From Dictyobacter aurantiacus (GTDB lineage Bacteria > Chloroflexota > Ktedonobacteria > Ktedonobacterales > Ktedonobacteraceae), in the NCBI RefSeq assembly GCF_003967515.1, contig NZ_BIFQ01000001.1:2790001-2854000 (forward strand): a DNA stretch of 64,000 nucleotides. Direction: 5' to 3'. A program made the position numbers and the translations under genes. Positions 35,734 to 45,047 of this stretch are shown here, piece after piece (the first letter of the stretch is position 1; each line of letters starts with the position of its first letter). The notes beneath the pieces are model-generated. The model saw nothing but the letters and a program-made list of their open reading frames with translations. It did not search any database and was not told the DNA's origin.

Positions 35734-36402
35734 ATGGCTGGGAATCAAGTGTTGCATGTGAATATACCTACTCCTACTGGTCACCTGGAGGGAATTTTAA
35801 AGCCTGAGGAAGAGGGGGTTGCCCCCAATTTCATTAGCGTCATCTGTCATCCTCACCCCCTTGGTGGCGGGACGATGCACAATAAGGTCGTGTTTAAGGT
35901 AGCGCAAGCGCTGCAATTGATAAATGTGCCCGCTTTGCGTTTTAATTTTCGCGGGGTAGGCCATAGTACCGGAACATATGACGAGGGGCGAGGCGAGATG
36001 GATGATGTGCGGTACGCGCTGGAATTTATGAGCCGCCGCTATCCGGGCGTGCCGGCGATTATCGCGGGCTTTTCGTTTGGTTCATACGTTGGTCTGCGCG
36101 TTGCCTGTGCCGACGATCGGGTAACGGGGATGATTGGTCTTGGGGTTCCGGCGCGGATGTTCGCCAGTGGTGAGACCCTGGCACAGTGCCATAAACCCAA
36201 ACTATTTATTCACGGTACCGCCGATGAACTGGCACCCTATAACCTGGCGGTAGAATGGTTTGAACACGTTTCAGCTCCCAAGCGCCTGGTAACGTTAGAG
36301 GGCGCGGACCATTTCTTTAAGCAGCATCTACCAGAGGTGCAGACGCTGGTAGCGAACTTTGCTCATTCGCTGCTGCAGCCGCCATCGATTGAGCAAGCAT
36401 AA
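35734..36402 (+). CDS. alpha/beta hydrolase
   Basis: A 222-residue alpha/beta hydrolase of the compact KANL3/Tex30-like dienelactone-hydrolase-related type. Landmarks: an N-terminal HPHPLGGG oxyanion loop, FNFRGVGHSTG, nucleophile elbow GFSFGS (Ser114), GTADELAPY with a likely Asp, and GADHFF with the catalytic His. Complete triad; substrate unknown. A prolyl oligopeptidase follows 45 bp downstream, so the two are probably one operon. Confidence 0.85.
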   Translation: MAGNQVLHVNIPTPTGHLEGILKPEEEGVAPNFISVICHPHPLGGGTMHNKVVFKVAQALQLINVPALRFNFRGVGHSTGTYDEGRGEMDDVRYALEFMSRRYPGVPAIIAGFSFGSYVGLRVACADDRVTGMIGLGVPARMFASGETLAQCHKPKLFIHGTADELAPYNLAVEWFEHVSAPKRLVTLEGADHFFKQHLPEVQTLVANFAHSLLQPPSIEQA

Positions 36403-36447
36403 ACAACGTCGTTTATTATCTTCTATAGTATTCAAAGGAGCCTGCAG

Positions 36448-38490
36448 TTGAATTTTCCTATCACACGTCGCGATGAGACGATTGAAGACTACCACGGTAC
36501 TCGGGTTGCCGATCCCTATCGCTGGCTAGAGGATGAGAAGTCGGCGCAGACACAGTCCTGGGTTGAGCAGCAGCATGCACTGGCGCGTGCTTATCTGGAT
36601 AAGTTGCCCGATCTCGAACAGATCAGGGCGCGTTACATTGAGCTGTTCAATTATCCCAAATTTTCCGCGCCCCGCAAAAGAGGGGGACGCTACTATTTCT
36701 CCAGGAACACCGGCTTGCAGAATCAGAGCGTGCTGTATATGCAGTCGTCGCTTGAGTCTGACGAGCGGGTTGTGCTTGACCCCAATAGCCTGAGTGCGGA
36801 CGGTACGGTCTCGCTGACCAATCAGGTTTTTAGCCATGATGGGTCCCTGCTGGCCTATGGAACCTCCAGCAGTGGTAGCGATTGGCAGGAGATCCATATT
36901 CGCCAGGTGGATAGCGGGGTGGACTTTAATGAGGTGATCCACTGGTGTAAGTTCAGTGGCATCGCCTGGAGACATGACAATTCCGGCTTCTTTTATAATC
37001 GTTTGCCCGAGCCAGGTACCGTGGCCGAAGAGGACCAGAGTAAGTTCAGTAAGGTCTACTGGCATGCGATCAATACACCGCAGTCTGAGGACCAGCTGAT
37101 CTTTGAGCGTCCTGAGGCTAAGGAGCTCAGCTTCACACCTTCTATTACCGATGATGGCAAATATCTCTTTCTAACGGTGTGGAATGGCACCGAGCCACGT
37201 AACCGCCTCTATTATCGCGAGGTTGGGAGCTCCGCTCCCTTTGTTCGCTTATTGGATGAGGCAGATGCCAGCTATGATCTAATCGGTAACGATGGCCCTA
37301 TCTTCTATATTCAGACTAACCTGAACGCGCCCAAAGGCCGTATCATCGCGATCGATAGCGCCAATCCGGACCGCGAGAACTGGCGCGAGCTGATCGCCGA
37401 GCAGGATGATGTGATGGCGTTCGCACAGATCGTTAACCAGCAATTTGTCATCGCCTACATGCATGACGCCCATCACGAGATCAAGCTTTATAGTAAGGAT
37501 GGGAGTCTGCAGCAGCAACTGGCCCTGCCAACTCTGGGCTCGATCATTGATCTTTCGGGTGAGCCCGATGGTGACGAACTGTTTATCACCTTTACGTCTT
37601 TCCTCTTTCCCTCGACGGTCTTCCGCTATGACTTCGTCTGCAACACGCTCTATCCCCTGCGTCAATCGCAGGCCAGCTTTGATCCCGCTGGCTATGAAAC
37701 GACGCAGGTCTTCTATCCATCCAAAGATGGGACGCGCGTGCCCATGTTCCTGACCCATAAAAAAGGATTGGTGCTGGACGGTAATAATCCTGTCCTGATG
37801 TATGGCTATGGCGGTTTTGATATCAGTCTGACGCCAACCTTTGGTGTGACACCACTGGTCTGGATAGAACGCGGGGGAATTTACGCTGTCGCCAATCTGC
37901 GCGGTGGCAGCGAATATGGGGAGCAGTGGCACGAGGCGGGCATGCTGGAGAAAAAGCAGAATGTCTTCGATGACTTTATCTCCGCCGCCGCATGGCTGGT
38001 GGCGAACAACTATACGCGGCCGTCGCGCATCGCCATCATGGGCGGTAGCAATGGTGGTCTGCTGGTAGCCGCGTGCCTGGTGCAGCGTCCCGATCTGTAT
38101 GGAGCTGTTATCTGCCGTGTGCCGGTTATCGATATGTTGCGCTACCACCGCTTCACCGTCGGACGCTACTGGATCGGTGAATATGGCGATGCCGAGAACA
38201 ATCCCGAGCAATTTGCTTTCCTGTATGCCTATTCGCCACTCCATAACGTTCGACCGGGAACCGCTTATCCGCCAACCCTGATCATGACCGCTGATACTGA
38301 TGACCGTGTTGTACCAGCCCATGCGCGCAAGTTCGCCGCCACGCTCCAGGCCGCCCAGGCGGGTGAGTCACCCATCCTCCTCCGCGTCGAAATGAAGGCG
38401 GGCCATGGCATGGGCAAGCCCACCGCCAAAATCATCGAAGAGGAAGCGGATATCCTCGCTTTCCTCTTCCACACCTTCCACATGTTCTGA
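36448..38490 (+). CDS. prolyl oligopeptidase (S9A)
   Basis: A 680-residue post-proline-cleaving serine peptidase acting on short peptides. N-terminal capping segment (DYHGTRVADPYRWLEDEKS), a seven-bladed propeller (~70-400), and a C-terminal alpha/beta hydrolase with GGSNGGLL (Ser534), TADTDDRVVP (Asp618/619) and AGHGMG (His653). No signal peptide, so cytoplasmic. It starts at TTG with AAAGGAG at the right spacing. All triad residues are present and the length is standard. Confidence 0.95.
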   Translation: MNFPITRRDETIEDYHGTRVADPYRWLEDEKSAQTQSWVEQQHALARAYLDKLPDLEQIRARYIELFNYPKFSAPRKRGGRYYFSRNTGLQNQSVLYMQSSLESDERVVLDPNSLSADGTVSLTNQVFSHDGSLLAYGTSSSGSDWQEIHIRQVDSGVDFNEVIHWCKFSGIAWRHDNSGFFYNRLPEPGTVAEEDQSKFSKVYWHAINTPQSEDQLIFERPEAKELSFTPSITDDGKYLFLTVWNGTEPRNRLYYREVGSSAPFVRLLDEADASYDLIGNDGPIFYIQTNLNAPKGRIIAIDSANPDRENWRELIAEQDDVMAFAQIVNQQFVIAYMHDAHHEIKLYSKDGSLQQQLALPTLGSIIDLSGEPDGDELFITFTSFLFPSTVFRYDFVCNTLYPLRQSQASFDPAGYETTQVFYPSKDGTRVPMFLTHKKGLVLDGNNPVLMYGYGGFDISLTPTFGVTPLVWIERGGIYAVANLRGGSEYGEQWHEAGMLEKKQNVFDDFISAAAWLVANNYTRPSRIAIMGGSNGGLLVAACLVQRPDLYGAVICRVPVIDMLRYHRFTVGRYWIGEYGDAENNPEQFAFLYAYSPLHNVRPGTAYPPTLIMTADTDDRVVPAHARKFAATLQAAQAGESPILLRVEMKAGHGMGKPTAKIIEEEADILAFLFHTFHMF

Positions 38491-38498
38491 CTTGCTTC

Positions 38499-38564
38499 AA
38501 TGAAATAGAGTTTTGTGTGCGGGATGCGCCCAGGCGCATCCCGCACACAAAACTCTATTTCATT
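38499..38564. repeat. hairpin, 32-bp stem
   Basis: Perfect arms 38499-38530 and 38533-38564 with CA between, 8 bp after the peptidase stop. The tip GATGCGCC-CA-GGCGCATC echoes the palindrome at 33393-33458. A terminator role is plausible. Confidence 0.88.
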
Positions 38565-38679
38565 CTTGATATATATCCATTTCTTACAGGAATAACGTCT
38601 CTTGTTGTAGATGTTTCATTCTGTCAAAACGTATACCAGAAAAGTATATATATATCGGTTTGTGCAAGGAGATTCCATT

Positions 38680-39330
38680 ATGTCTGTAAGGATCAGACCT
38701 ATTAAAGATATTGAAGATAAGCTGGCGGCGGCGACTACTCCCCGTTGGCGCTGGTACCATGGACTGGCCTTCTATCTGATTATCCAGGTGCTCACATTCG
38801 CCACTTCGGCCATGGTGAGCGTGGTCAGCGGCAATAAGGGCAACAATGCACGTGAAACGATCTTTGGTGATACTTCCTACTTCAAAAATCTGAAGCAGGT
38901 GAAAATCACGCCGCCTTCCTGGTTTTTCGCGCCCGCCTGGACCGTCAATAATATCAGCGTTATTTACGGTACACTGCGCGTGCTCAACATGCCAGAGAAA
39001 ACTCCTGGACGCAAGGCTTTCCTGACCTTGCAGGCCGTGACCTGGCTGGAGTATGTGGCCTTTAATGCCGCCTACTTTAGCCTGCGCTCCCCCATCAATG
39101 CCTTTGTGCTGACCGCTCTCTTCCTCCTGTTTACCATTGCCAGCGGCTTCGTGGCTATCTTCCGCCTGAAAGATACACGCGTTGCCCTGTCGCTGGGCAC
39201 CCTGTTCATCTGGCTGATCGTAGCGACCACGGCCGCCACCACCCAGATGCTCTGGAACAAAGACGATCTATATAAAGTGGGTCCCTTCGCCCAACCAGAT
39301 CCCAGGTTGCTCAAGCAGAATGTGCGTTAA
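38680..39330 (+). CDS. tspO: TspO/MBR family membrane protein
   Basis: A 216-residue tryptophan-rich sensory/translocator protein, a five-helix membrane protein that binds tetrapyrroles. Visible features: a first TM ~25-47, the family motif PPSWFFAPAWTVNN after a periplasmic-side loop, TWLEYVAFNAAYFS, and two further helices. It is longer than typical (~160) through N- and C-terminal tails. ATG 38680 has AAGGAG upstream; the frame's earlier start does not. It converges on the cytochrome P450 gene (18-bp gap), a haem protein, though convergence does not prove a link. Confidence 0.82.
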   Translation: MSVRIRPIKDIEDKLAAATTPRWRWYHGLAFYLIIQVLTFATSAMVSVVSGNKGNNARETIFGDTSYFKNLKQVKITPPSWFFAPAWTVNNISVIYGTLRVLNMPEKTPGRKAFLTLQAVTWLEYVAFNAAYFSLRSPINAFVLTALFLLFTIASGFVAIFRLKDTRVALSLGTLFIWLIVATTAATTQMLWNKDDLYKVGPFAQPDPRLLKQNVR

Positions 39331-39348
39331 TCGTTGTCAGGCCAGTTC

Positions 39349-40716
39349 TTACCTGGCCTGCAAATACATGCGGATGCCCTGGCGCGGACTCAATGTCATC
39401 AGTGGATTGGGTGTGACGGGATGGTCTGGAACCAGCTTCATGCTGTAGCGTTGCGCGATGGTGGCCAGCACCAACTGGGCTTCGGTGAGCGCGAAAGTAT
39501 TGCCGATGCAGATGCGCGGTCCATGGCTGAAGGGAATATAGGCATGGCGTGGTCGTCTGGCTACCTGCTCGGTCGTGAAGTGCTCCGGATAAAACTCTTC
39601 TGGCCGCTCCCAGAACTCTGGATGGCGGTGCATGGCGTACGTACTCCAGGCGATATAGGTCTGGGCCGGAATGGGATAGCCACCCAGCGTATCTTCCGCC
39701 AGAGACTTGCGCATGATAATCCAGACCGGGGGATAGAGCCGCATGGATTCCTCAAAGACCATACGCGTATAGGATAGCCTGGGCAAATCTTCTATGGTCG
39801 GTGGGCGGCCTGCCAATACCTGTGCCAGTTCGGCCTGTAGCTTTTGCTCAACCTCCGGGTGCTGCGCGAGCAGATACCAGGCCCAGGCTAGCGCATTGGC
39901 CACCGTCTCATGGCCAGCAATCAGCAGCGTCATTACCTCATCCCGCAACTGCTGGTCGTTCATGCCCTCACCGGTCTCCTCATCGCGGGCCTCGATCAAC
40001 ATCGAGAGCAGATCCTCGTGCGCCTCCTGGCTGGCGCGCCGCTGCTGCACAATCTCATAGACCACCTTATCCAGGGAGCGCACATCGCGATGGAAGCGGC
40101 GGTGACGTGGAGTTGGTACGCTCAAGGGCGGGAATGGACGATTAAAATATTCCAATAGAAAGGCATTCGCATCTGAAAAAGCCTTGCCAAACGTATGGGT
40201 TTTACCAGTGATATCGATGCCGAAAAGGGAGCGGCCGACGATATTCAGGGTCAGGTGCATCATGGTGTCGGCCACATCCACCGCCTCTCCCCTGGAGGCT
40301 GGACCTTCCCATTGTGTCAATAGCTGCCTGGTCGACTCCGTAATGATGGTTCCCAGCGCGGCCGTACGCTGGCGGTGAAAGGCCGGCTGCATCAAGCGCC
40401 GCTGGCGTAGCCAACTCTCACCGCCATAATTTGTTACCAGGCCATTGCCCAGGATCGGCCGAAATAGATTGAAGATGGGCACGTTTTTATCGTAGTTGCG
40501 ATAGTTTTCCTGCAGCACACGCTTGATGTAATCCGGATGATTAATAATGATGACCGGCCAGAAAAATAACTTGATCTGCACGATATCCCCAAATTCCGCC
40601 GTCAACCCCGATAGGAACTCCAGGGGATTATGTTGGAGCTCCTTTAAGCGGCTCATCGAGCGTAATACGGGAATAGTTTTTGTGTCGATGCTTACCTGCT
40701 TTGTCTCATTGGACAA
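39349..40716 (-). CDS. cytochrome P450
   Basis: A 455-residue haem-thiolate monooxygenase. I-helix AGHETVANALAW, K-helix ExxR (EESMRLYPP), and the haem loop FSHGPRICIGNTFA with Cys403 as axial ligand. No membrane anchor, so soluble; the sequence resembles CYP102/CYP4-like fatty-acid-type P450s by its ETVANALAWAWYLL and PERF-like PEEFYPEHF features, but substrate is not assignable. Start is TTG with GGAGG ~9 bases upstream. Redox partners are not adjacent. Three palindromes lie in the spacer upstream. Confidence 0.94.
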   Translation of the reverse strand: MSNETKQVSIDTKTIPVLRSMSRLKELQHNPLEFLSGLTAEFGDIVQIKLFFWPVIIINHPDYIKRVLQENYRNYDKNVPIFNLFRPILGNGLVTNYGGESWLRQRRLMQPAFHRQRTAALGTIITESTRQLLTQWEGPASRGEAVDVADTMMHLTLNIVGRSLFGIDITGKTHTFGKAFSDANAFLLEYFNRPFPPLSVPTPRHRRFHRDVRSLDKVVYEIVQQRRASQEAHEDLLSMLIEARDEETGEGMNDQQLRDEVMTLLIAGHETVANALAWAWYLLAQHPEVEQKLQAELAQVLAGRPPTIEDLPRLSYTRMVFEESMRLYPPVWIIMRKSLAEDTLGGYPIPAQTYIAWSTYAMHRHPEFWERPEEFYPEHFTTEQVARRPRHAYIPFSHGPRICIGNTFALTEAQLVLATIAQRYSMKLVPDHPVTPNPLMTLSPRQGIRMYLQAR

Positions 40717-40773
40717 TGTTGCATGCCTCCCTGTTTATTCACCCCAGTATAAAAGCAATCAAGAGCTACGTGC

Positions 40774-40831
40774 AAGACGTAGCAGCGTGTGTGCGGCGGG
40801 TATACCTGCCGCACACACATTGCTACGTCTT
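40774..40831. repeat. imperfect palindrome 1 of 3
   Basis: AAGACGTAGCA/TGCTACGTCTT outer arms and TGTGTGCGGC/GCCGCACACA inner arms, with a 3-bp mismatch (GCG/CAT) and a GGTATACC tip. Confidence 0.85.
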
Positions 40832-40870
40832 TCCCTCGCCTCCTGTTCAGGCGCGCCTGCGGCGCGCTCT

Positions 40871-40944
40871 ATTATTGAATATATGTGTGTTTGCGTTTTG
40901 TGCCCTCAAGGGCGCAAAACGCAAACACACATATATTCAATAAT
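40871..40944. repeat. palindrome 2 of 3, ~36-bp stem
   Basis: Arms 40871-40906 and 40909-40944 with one G-T position; outer half A/T-rich (ATTATTGAATATATG), inner half GC-rich (GCCCTCAAGGGC tip). Confidence 0.9.
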
Positions 40945-40954
40945 GTTGGTGAAA

Positions 40955-41021
40955 TACCCGGTGGCGAAAGAAGAACAGGTGGGTGTACCCTACCCACCTG
41001 TTCTTCTTTCGCCACCGGGTA
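40955..41021. repeat. palindrome 3 of 3, 30-bp stem
   Basis: Perfect arms 40955-40984 and 40992-41021, 7-nt loop; begins TACCCGGTGGCGAAAGAAG. Confidence 0.9.
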
Positions 41022-41110
41022 ATGTCTCTCTTTTGGGGGTCTGGGAAAAGTGATAAGATTGGACTAGACTATTCTTACTTCATGATAGATCTGATTTTGA
41101 GGAGCTTGGT

Positions 41111-41599
41111 ATGGAAAATAATCAGGCCATACGTAAATGGTCAGAGTTGTATAATCTGAATGTGGTTGTCCCTGGCGAGGGTAAGTCGCTGGGAAAAGTG
41201 GAGGATTTCTTTTTTAAGGAAGGCTCAAACGCTATCTACGCGCTGTGCGTGCGTACGCGTCTGCATGGCGACCTCTCTCTGCCTGTGACCGGAATTGTGG
41301 CGATCGAGAAAGATCGGGTGACGATTCGCAACGCGCAGATGCTGGCACGGGCTCTCCCTCCCTTGGGGCGCGGACAGCAGTTGCTCTCTCGTAAGGTTGT
41401 AGGTGTCAAGGATCGCGAACTGGGCACAGTAAAGGATGTGGTGCTGGCTGTCGATCCACCTGCTACCATGCGTGTTGCTGGTTTCGAGATGCAGCGCGGT
41501 TCCTCGTCTGTGAACTTTGGCTCTGATATTGTGTCGCGCTATTACGATGATGATAACAGCATCCGCATCTATGATCAGTCCGCGAAAAGTTTGCGCTAA
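41111..41599 (+). CDS. PRC-barrel domain protein
   Basis: A 162-residue protein with two PRC-barrel-like units: NLNVVVPGEGKSLGKVEDFFF... at ~15-75 and SRKVVGVKDRELGTVKDVVLAV at ~92-115 onward. PRC-barrels are small beta-barrels found in photosystem, ribosome-maturation and stress proteins; specific role unknown. The same fold precedes MgtE in this genome. GAGGAG is 7-8 bases before the ATG. It stands alone, with a small hairpin (41647-41672) after it. Confidence 0.78.
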   Translation: MENNQAIRKWSELYNLNVVVPGEGKSLGKVEDFFFKEGSNAIYALCVRTRLHGDLSLPVTGIVAIEKDRVTIRNAQMLARALPPLGRGQQLLSRKVVGVKDRELGTVKDVVLAVDPPATMRVAGFEMQRGSSSVNFGSDIVSRYYDDDNSIRIYDQSAKSLR

Positions 41600-41646
41600 C
41601 CAAAGCTGCGTTGCCGTTCCTTTCCCCGACACGTTCTCATCCTTTT

Positions 41647-41672
41647 ATGGCGGGCGCATCCGCACCCGCCAT
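41647..41672. terminator. short hairpin between convergent genes
   Basis: ATGGCGGG/CCCGCCAT arms with a CGCATCCGCA tip, between the PRC-barrel gene and the kinase gene. The tip is of the GCGCATTCGCGC kind. Confidence 0.5.
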
Positions 41673-41724
41673 TGGAGCCTTTAGTGTACATGTCGTATCG
41701 TGGGGGCCGACCCTTTCTCAACTG

Positions 41725-43932
41725 TTAGGCATCACCACGCAGCCGCGCGACCTCTGCTTCAGCCGCGCGAGCCTCTCGGCGACGGTGTAATTTCTTGAGC
41801 GCCTCCGTTTTGCGCAGCCAGTTGTCGGGATCAGATGGCATCAGGCGAATTGCTTCTTCCGCCGCCGCCAGGGCCTCTTCATAGCGTTGTAATTGCTTGA
41901 GTACCAGCGATTTATTATGCTGGGCCGTCGCCATGCGGGGATTGAGCCGTAGCGCCCGCTCATAGGCATCAAGAGCCATGGTATAGTTGCCCAGGTGATA
42001 ATAGGCGTTGCCTTTACCATTCCAGGCCTGTGGCACATTGGCGTTGATCAACAGGGCCTTGCTATAGGCGTCCAGCGCCTGGTCGTAGCGTCCAAGCTGA
42101 CAGAGCGCGCTGGCCTTGCCATTCCAGGCGGGCGCGTAACGCTGGTCCAGCTTCAAAGCCTCTTCATACGATTCCAGGGCTTTATTGAAATTGCCCATGT
42201 CTGCCAGTACGATAGCGCGCCGCTCCCAGGCTTTTACGAAATGCCGATCGCTCTTGAGTGCCTGCTCATATTGGTCTAATGCGCCGCGCAACTTATGCTG
42301 GGCATAGAGGATATCGCCGATGCCGCACTTGGTAGGAGCGTAATTAGGATCGCGGCTCAACACCTCATGGTAGGCCTGCATCGCCTCGGGATAGCGTCCC
42401 ATTTCGCTGAGCACCAGTCCTTTGCCGTTCCAATACACGACCGAATTGCGATCCAGTGACAGGGCCTTCTCAAAGGCTCGTAGCGCGTCTGGATAGTTGC
42501 GCAGCTGGCGCAAGACCAGCCCCTTGTTGCCCCAGGCCTGGGCCATCTGAGGATCGTAGTGCAGGGCGACGTCAAAGGCTGTCAGCGCCTGCTCTGGTTG
42601 TCCTAGCGCGCTGAGGACCGCGCCTTTGCCGTTCCAGGCAATCACATTGTCTTTCTCCATCAGGATGGCGCGATCGAAAACGGTCAGCGCTTCCTGGTTG
42701 CGGTGCAGCATGTTAAGGGCGGTCCCTTTACCATTGAGAGCGATGATCAGGTTGGGATCGAGCTTTAACGCCTGCTCGAAGGAAGCCAGGGCTTCGCGGT
42801 GTTGCCCATTGAGAGCCTGGGTGAGGCCGCGTCCCTGCCAGGCGATCGCATTGCGATCATCCAGTTTCAAGGCGCGATCATACTGCGCCAGCGCATCATT
42901 GAGTCTGCGTTGCGTATAGAGCCGATAGGCCTCTTTGAGATAGGGATTGCTGCTGGTTGGTGTGGATGCTACGGTGCTCTGAGGCGTCGCCTGGTTGAGG
43001 GTACCGCTGATACGCTGCTGCTCAATGTGGCGCAGCACATTCTTAACCTCCTGCGCGCTGGCCGGCCGTTGATCCGCCGTCATCTGCAGCATTTGTTGGA
43101 GCAACTCTTCCAGTTCGACCGGTATGCTGGGATTCATCTGCCTGGCTGGCCGAAAGAAAAATGGTTGTTCGCTGGGATCTATGCCCGTCAGCAGACAGTG
43201 CAGGAGGGCGCCCAGGCTATAGATATCCGAACGCGGTGTACTCTGTGCCTTCCCATATTGTTCAGGCGCGGCATAGCCTGGTGAGCCCAGCGCGACCGTA
43301 TCGTGTGATTGTCCCGGCTTAAATACGCGCGCGATTCCGAAGTCGATCAGATAGAGGTGTCCGTTCTCGTCCAGCATCACATTCGAGGGCTTGAGATCAC
43401 GGAAAATGATCGGCGGCTGGTGGTTATGGAGATAGCTTAGCACGTCACATATCTGATCACCCCAGTTTAAGACTTGTTCCAGGGGCTGAGGACCATTGCC
43501 ATGTTGCTCCAGGTACTCCTCAAGGGTCTGACCCTCAATAAAATCCATCACCAGGTAGGAGCGTTCATCTTCAGTGAAGTGATCATAGATACGAGGCAGA
43601 TTGGGATGAAGTAGATCTGCCAGTAAGTGTGATTCACGCTCGAAGGCGGCCTCCGCCTCCGCTATGCTGGCAGGGGAGAGCCCCGCCCGACTCATCTCCT
43701 TGACGGCGATGGCGCGATTATTAAAACGGGTATCGGCTGCCCTGTAAACGGCTCCCATACCGCCCTGACCAATGCGTGTTTCAAGCTGATAGCGACCATT
43801 GAGCAGCGTTTGTTCTGGCAATGCTCCGGTCGTATGCTTAAAAGGAAGCGGGGCGGCGCAGTATTGACAGAAGCGCGCCGATATATCATTGGCTGCCCCA
43901 CATGTTTCACAGAACTGTTCCTGCGTTCCCAT
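41725..43932 (-). CDS. Ser/Thr protein kinase with zinc ribbon and TPR tail
   Basis: A 735-residue cytosolic kinase-scaffold. N-terminal C4 zinc ribbon (Cys8, Cys11, Cys22, Cys25), a Hanks-type kinase at ~47-305 (GQGGMGAVY, AVKE Lys, IFRDLKPSN, DFGIAR, SLGALLHCLLTG), then ~11 TPR units (~330-735; repeated AWNGKG, ALNGKG, A.EKAL). The catalytic loop reads FRD instead of HRD, but the catalytic Asp, Lys and Asn are present, so activity is likely. No transmembrane segment, unlike PknB-type kinases. TPRs probably recruit substrates. Confidence 0.92.
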   Translation of the reverse strand: MGTQEQFCETCGAANDISARFCQYCAAPLPFKHTTGALPEQTLLNGRYQLETRIGQGGMGAVYRAADTRFNNRAIAVKEMSRAGLSPASIAEAEAAFERESHLLADLLHPNLPRIYDHFTEDERSYLVMDFIEGQTLEEYLEQHGNGPQPLEQVLNWGDQICDVLSYLHNHQPPIIFRDLKPSNVMLDENGHLYLIDFGIARVFKPGQSHDTVALGSPGYAAPEQYGKAQSTPRSDIYSLGALLHCLLTGIDPSEQPFFFRPARQMNPSIPVELEELLQQMLQMTADQRPASAQEVKNVLRHIEQQRISGTLNQATPQSTVASTPTSSNPYLKEAYRLYTQRRLNDALAQYDRALKLDDRNAIAWQGRGLTQALNGQHREALASFEQALKLDPNLIIALNGKGTALNMLHRNQEALTVFDRAILMEKDNVIAWNGKGAVLSALGQPEQALTAFDVALHYDPQMAQAWGNKGLVLRQLRNYPDALRAFEKALSLDRNSVVYWNGKGLVLSEMGRYPEAMQAYHEVLSRDPNYAPTKCGIGDILYAQHKLRGALDQYEQALKSDRHFVKAWERRAIVLADMGNFNKALESYEEALKLDQRYAPAWNGKASALCQLGRYDQALDAYSKALLINANVPQAWNGKGNAYYHLGNYTMALDAYERALRLNPRMATAQHNKSLVLKQLQRYEEALAAAEEAIRLMPSDPDNWLRKTEALKKLHRRREARAAEAEVARLRGDA

Positions 43933-44041
43933 AAAGCTTACATTTTCCTATGCGAAATTGATGCCGAAAAGAAGTTGAGACAAAAATATCTATATGCTGG
44001 TTGTTGCTTGTATCATAGCATATCACCTGTCCCTTCGCCGC

Positions 44042-44962
44042 CTATTGCGGTGCCTGGGTGTCGGTGCGTGTCGCCTGGTCGATGGTGCGCCAGAGGCGGA
44101 TCCATTCCTCAATGCTGAGGGTTTCAGCCCTGCGGCTGCTGTCAATGCTGGCCTCGCTCATCCAGTTGCGGATAAGCTCATTCTTGTAATGCAGTCCATG
44201 CGTCAGCGAGTTGTGTAGCTGCTTGCGTTTTTCTGAGAAGCCCGCCTGCACAACCTTAAAGAAGCGGTCCCGCTCTTCATGTGAGAGCGGAGCCTGCTCA
44301 TGTACGTCGATGCGCAGGATCGCTGAATCTACTTTGGGTGCCGGATAAAACGACTGCGCCGGGACGCGCGCGATAATATGTGGCCGACCATAGAATTGTA
44401 CGCTGATCGCCAGCAGGCTCAGATCGCCGGGTTCGGCTATGATGCGTTGCGCAACCTCCCACTGTACCATTACGACCAGGGTACGCGGTGGGTTGGGATT
44501 TTCGAGAAAATGCCTGAAAGTCGGGGCGGTAATATAGTATGGTAGATTGGCTACGAGCTTATATGGCGTCTGACCAAAGACTTCGCTGGGATTGAGAAAG
44601 AGCAGGTTGCGGGCGATGAGCTCGACATTGGGATGGCGGCGTGTAGTCTGGGCCAGCAGGGTGAGCATGTCGCGCTCTATCTCGACCGCCACGACACGTC
44701 GTGCCCGCTGGGCCAGTTCGCGCGTCAATACACCCGTGCCCGCCCCAACCTCCAATACCTCATCCTCCGGCATGATCTCAGCGGCCTGCACGATCTTTTT
44801 CAAGATGTTTCGATCAATCAAAAAATTCTGGCCAAAGGATTTATTGGGCCGCATGCCGTGAGTCGCTAGCAGGTTCTTTAGCTCACGTACATTGGTTAAA
44901 TCTATCATGTCGATTACGGCCGGTTGAATGGGCTGTGCGTTTTGTATGTTATTATCCGTCAA
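44042..44962 (-). CDS. rsmA: 16S rRNA dimethyladenosine transferase (KsgA)
   Basis: Dimethylates the two adjacent adenines near the 3' end of 16S rRNA using SAM. The 306-residue protein has KSFGQNFLID, VLEVGAGTGVLTREL (SAM site), VVAVEIERD, and the catalytic NLPYYI, with LRIDVHEQAPLS toward the C-terminus. The start is uncertain: a TTG at 44962 with a weak GAGAG, or the ATG at 44908; the N-terminal ~18 extra residues carry no family feature. It is upstream of the kinase gene with a 109-bp gap. Confidence 0.94.
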   Translation of the reverse strand: MTDNNIQNAQPIQPAVIDMIDLTNVRELKNLLATHGMRPNKSFGQNFLIDRNILKKIVQAAEIMPEDEVLEVGAGTGVLTRELAQRARRVVAVEIERDMLTLLAQTTRRHPNVELIARNLLFLNPSEVFGQTPYKLVANLPYYITAPTFRHFLENPNPPRTLVVMVQWEVAQRIIAEPGDLSLLAISVQFYGRPHIIARVPAQSFYPAPKVDSAILRIDVHEQAPLSHEERDRFFKVVQAGFSEKRKQLHNSLTHGLHYKNELIRNWMSEASIDSSRRAETLSIEEWIRLWRTIDQATRTDTQAPQ

Positions 44963-45047
44963 TGTCTGGCTCTCTTGTTCTTCTTTTTCTCAACTGCCTC
45001 TAACTCTAACAAACCCCCCGCCAACTGTCAAACTCGTGAGAGCAATG

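Larger units (their letters stand above)
40717..41110. other. divergent spacer with three long palindromes
   Basis: This 394-bp spacer between the P450 and PRC-barrel genes is over half palindromic: 40774-40831, 40871-40944 and 40955-41021. The first two are separated by a GGCGCGCCTGCGGCGCGC hairpin. There is no gene. Confidence 0.6.
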
